A stretch of 14,828 bases of DNA, from contig JAILPG010000301.1 of NCBI GenBank assembly GCA_024699595.1, positions 1 to 14,828 on the forward strand, in the 5' to 3' direction. Shown piece by piece: positions 13,826 to 14,828 of the stretch. The translations under genes were made by a program, and so were the position numbers. The notes under the pieces are model-generated. The model was given only the letters and a program-made list of their open reading frames with translations. It did no database searches and was not told the DNA's origin. How positions within the stretch are numbered: position 1 is the stretch's first letter; each line of letters begins with the position of its first letter. The DNA is from Lachnospiraceae bacterium (lineage in GTDB: Bacteria > Bacillota_A > Clostridia > Lachnospirales > Lachnospiraceae).

Positions 13826-14828
13826 ACCCTCCCTTTCAGACCGTTTCTCTCAAACAATTCATCCTGTGCACAAAGATCCTCTTCTGTGATATAGATCATC
13901 TGCTCAGGGTCTTTATCAAGTTCTTCGGGGAAATACACCATTCCGGGTTCACAGAACCTTCCGCCGTTTTCAAGAAAACGGGCAGCCTTCCTCTGCAGGC
14001 CGGTTTTTCTTGGTACGTTCTCAAGCGGCGTATCAACATTTCCATAAAGCTCCAGATAGAGCATCCTGCCGTCCCATCCGCCGCTGTAATTAAACAGATG
14101 TCTCTGCACCCTTATTATGTTGCTGTCATCGGGAAGCAAAAGTGATAATCTCCCGTCATACAGCCAGCTGGCGGACCAGAAACCCTTAAAGGGTATCTCG
14201 GGATAATACTTTTTAAAGAAATCCCATGCAGGTTTCATCGAACTTCTGACTCTTTTTGAAACATATCCCTCGCCTTCCGGGATATGAAACCCTATCATCC
14301 AGTCATCCCTCTTAAGGATCTGTGTATATTCACTCTTATCAAGAGTGATCATTGTGTCTGTAACATAGCCGCAGGGTGATATACGGTATCCTGCGACCAT
14401 GGATGCAGTCTCTGTTTTCTTTGTTACAAAAGCTGCCTTTCGGTCTTTTTTGAAGCTTCCGTAATAATGCCCGTTCTTAACATCCGTTTCAGAAGGTGTT
14501 TCATCAGGTAAAATGATCTGTCCTTCCGTATCCACGATGAGCCCGTTTTCTGCTATGCCAACAACCTCATCGCCTTTTCTGTAGAAGGTATACGGATCGT
14601 CAAATCTGCAAGGAACGAATAAAAACCTGTCAAAGAGGTATATGGACAGTGAATAGAAATTTGCCTGCCACTGCAGATCATCCACAAAGAAATCGTCGTT
14701 GTTTATGACCTTTTGCATCTGCCTCTTAAGCAGCCTGTGGGGGATATCCTCATAAAGGCTAGCGGGGATCTGCCTTTTTTCAAGTGCCTTCTTAGCATGA
14801 AAGTCGCAGGATAAGCATATGAAAAAGG
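13822..14828 (-). CDS. Acyltransferase-like protein (two-domain GNAT-type), 5' end outside window
   Basis: The frame is open on the - strand from the window end to the TGA at 13822-13824. An internal ATG at 14718 has no good ribosome binding site. The sequence before it (AKKALEKRQIPASLYEDIPH) continues the protein, so the gene is cut by the window edge. Visible are an N-terminal part with FYSLSIYLFDRFLFVPCRFD and a C-terminal part with FKGFWSASWLYDGRLSLLLP, DDSNIIRVQRHLF. This combination resembles the 'acyltransferase domain-containing' proteins of Lachnospiraceae (NAT_N plus GNAT_C families), whose substrate is not known. It overlaps the first permease gene by four bases, so it belongs to the sugar operon. 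Assignment rests on phrase-level resemblance. Confidence 0.55.
   Translation of the reverse strand, partial: FFICLSCDFHAKKALEKRQIPASLYEDIPHRLLKRQMQKVINNDDFFVDDLQWQANFYSLSIYLFDRFLFVPCRFDDPYTFYRKGDEVVGIAENGLIVDTEGQIILPDETPSETDVKNGHYYGSFKKDRKAAFVTKKTETASMVAGYRISPCGYVTDTMITLDKSEYTQILKRDDWMIGFHIPEGEGYVSKRVRSSMKPAWDFFKKYYPEIPFKGFWSASWLYDGRLSLLLPDDSNIIRVQRHLFNYSGGWDGRMLYLELYGNVDTPLENVPRKTGLQRKAARFLENGGRFCEPGMVYFPEELDKDPEQMIYITEEDLCAQDELFERNGLKGRV

Noticed and set aside
1..14828. CRISPR array or replication origin
   Set aside because: No regularly spaced long repeats and no DnaA-box clusters were seen; the only tandem repeat is the three-unit 24-bp set.

Overview
The window looks like chromosomal DNA of a gut or rumen Lachnospiraceae-type Firmicute (Butyrivibrio/Roseburia/Eubacterium-like). 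The grounds are moderate GC, strong AGGAGG-type ribosome binding sites, short or overlapping intergenic gaps, a lipoprotein-dependent sugar ABC importer without its own ATPase, a RelB-like/PIN toxin-antitoxin pair, and protein families typical of that group. This is inference from sequence style; no rRNA or marker gene is present.

Bases 1-2260 are a patchwork of accessory and broken genes, mostly on the + strand. They hold the C-terminal part of a Fic protein (possibly frameshifted near its end), a frameshifted small-protein remnant, an intact RelB-like antitoxin/PIN toxin operon on the - strand, the first ~65 residues of an RNase III-like gene, three 24-bp tandem repeats that resemble a mobile-element end, and a deleted, frameshifted NhaC-type antiporter remnant. 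The toxin-antitoxin operon lies between two copies of a 14-bp sequence that matches the 3' end of Firmicute tRNA-Gly, so it may be a small inserted cassette.

Bases 2323-5012 (- strand) encode a MATE transporter and a CPA2-type cation:proton antiporter. A strong intrinsic terminator separates them. The antiporter has its own promoter, with inverted repeats over the promoter and the expected transcription start.

Bases 5076-8474 (- strand) encode the most unusual protein: one 1132-residue polypeptide with a LacI-like sugar-binding fold, a GAF-like linker region, an intact GGDEF diguanylate cyclase domain, an apparently catalytically intact GH53 endo-beta-1,4-galactanase domain and a C-terminal beta-rich module. 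It has no signal peptide. A promoter with nested palindromes lies upstream. The arrangement suggests a cytoplasmic system that couples galactan-oligosaccharide sensing or cleavage to c-di-GMP.

Bases 8597-14828 (- strand) form one tightly packed operon, transcribed from the right edge: an acyltransferase-like protein (5' end outside the window), two sugar ABC permeases, a substrate-binding lipoprotein, N-acetylhexosamine 1-kinase (NahK) and glucosamine-6-phosphate deaminase (NagB), ending in a hairpin terminator. It reads as an uptake and catabolism operon for N-acetylhexosamine-containing oligosaccharides, such as lacto-N-biose or galacto-N-biose from host glycans. A partner phosphorylase would be expected beyond the right edge or elsewhere.
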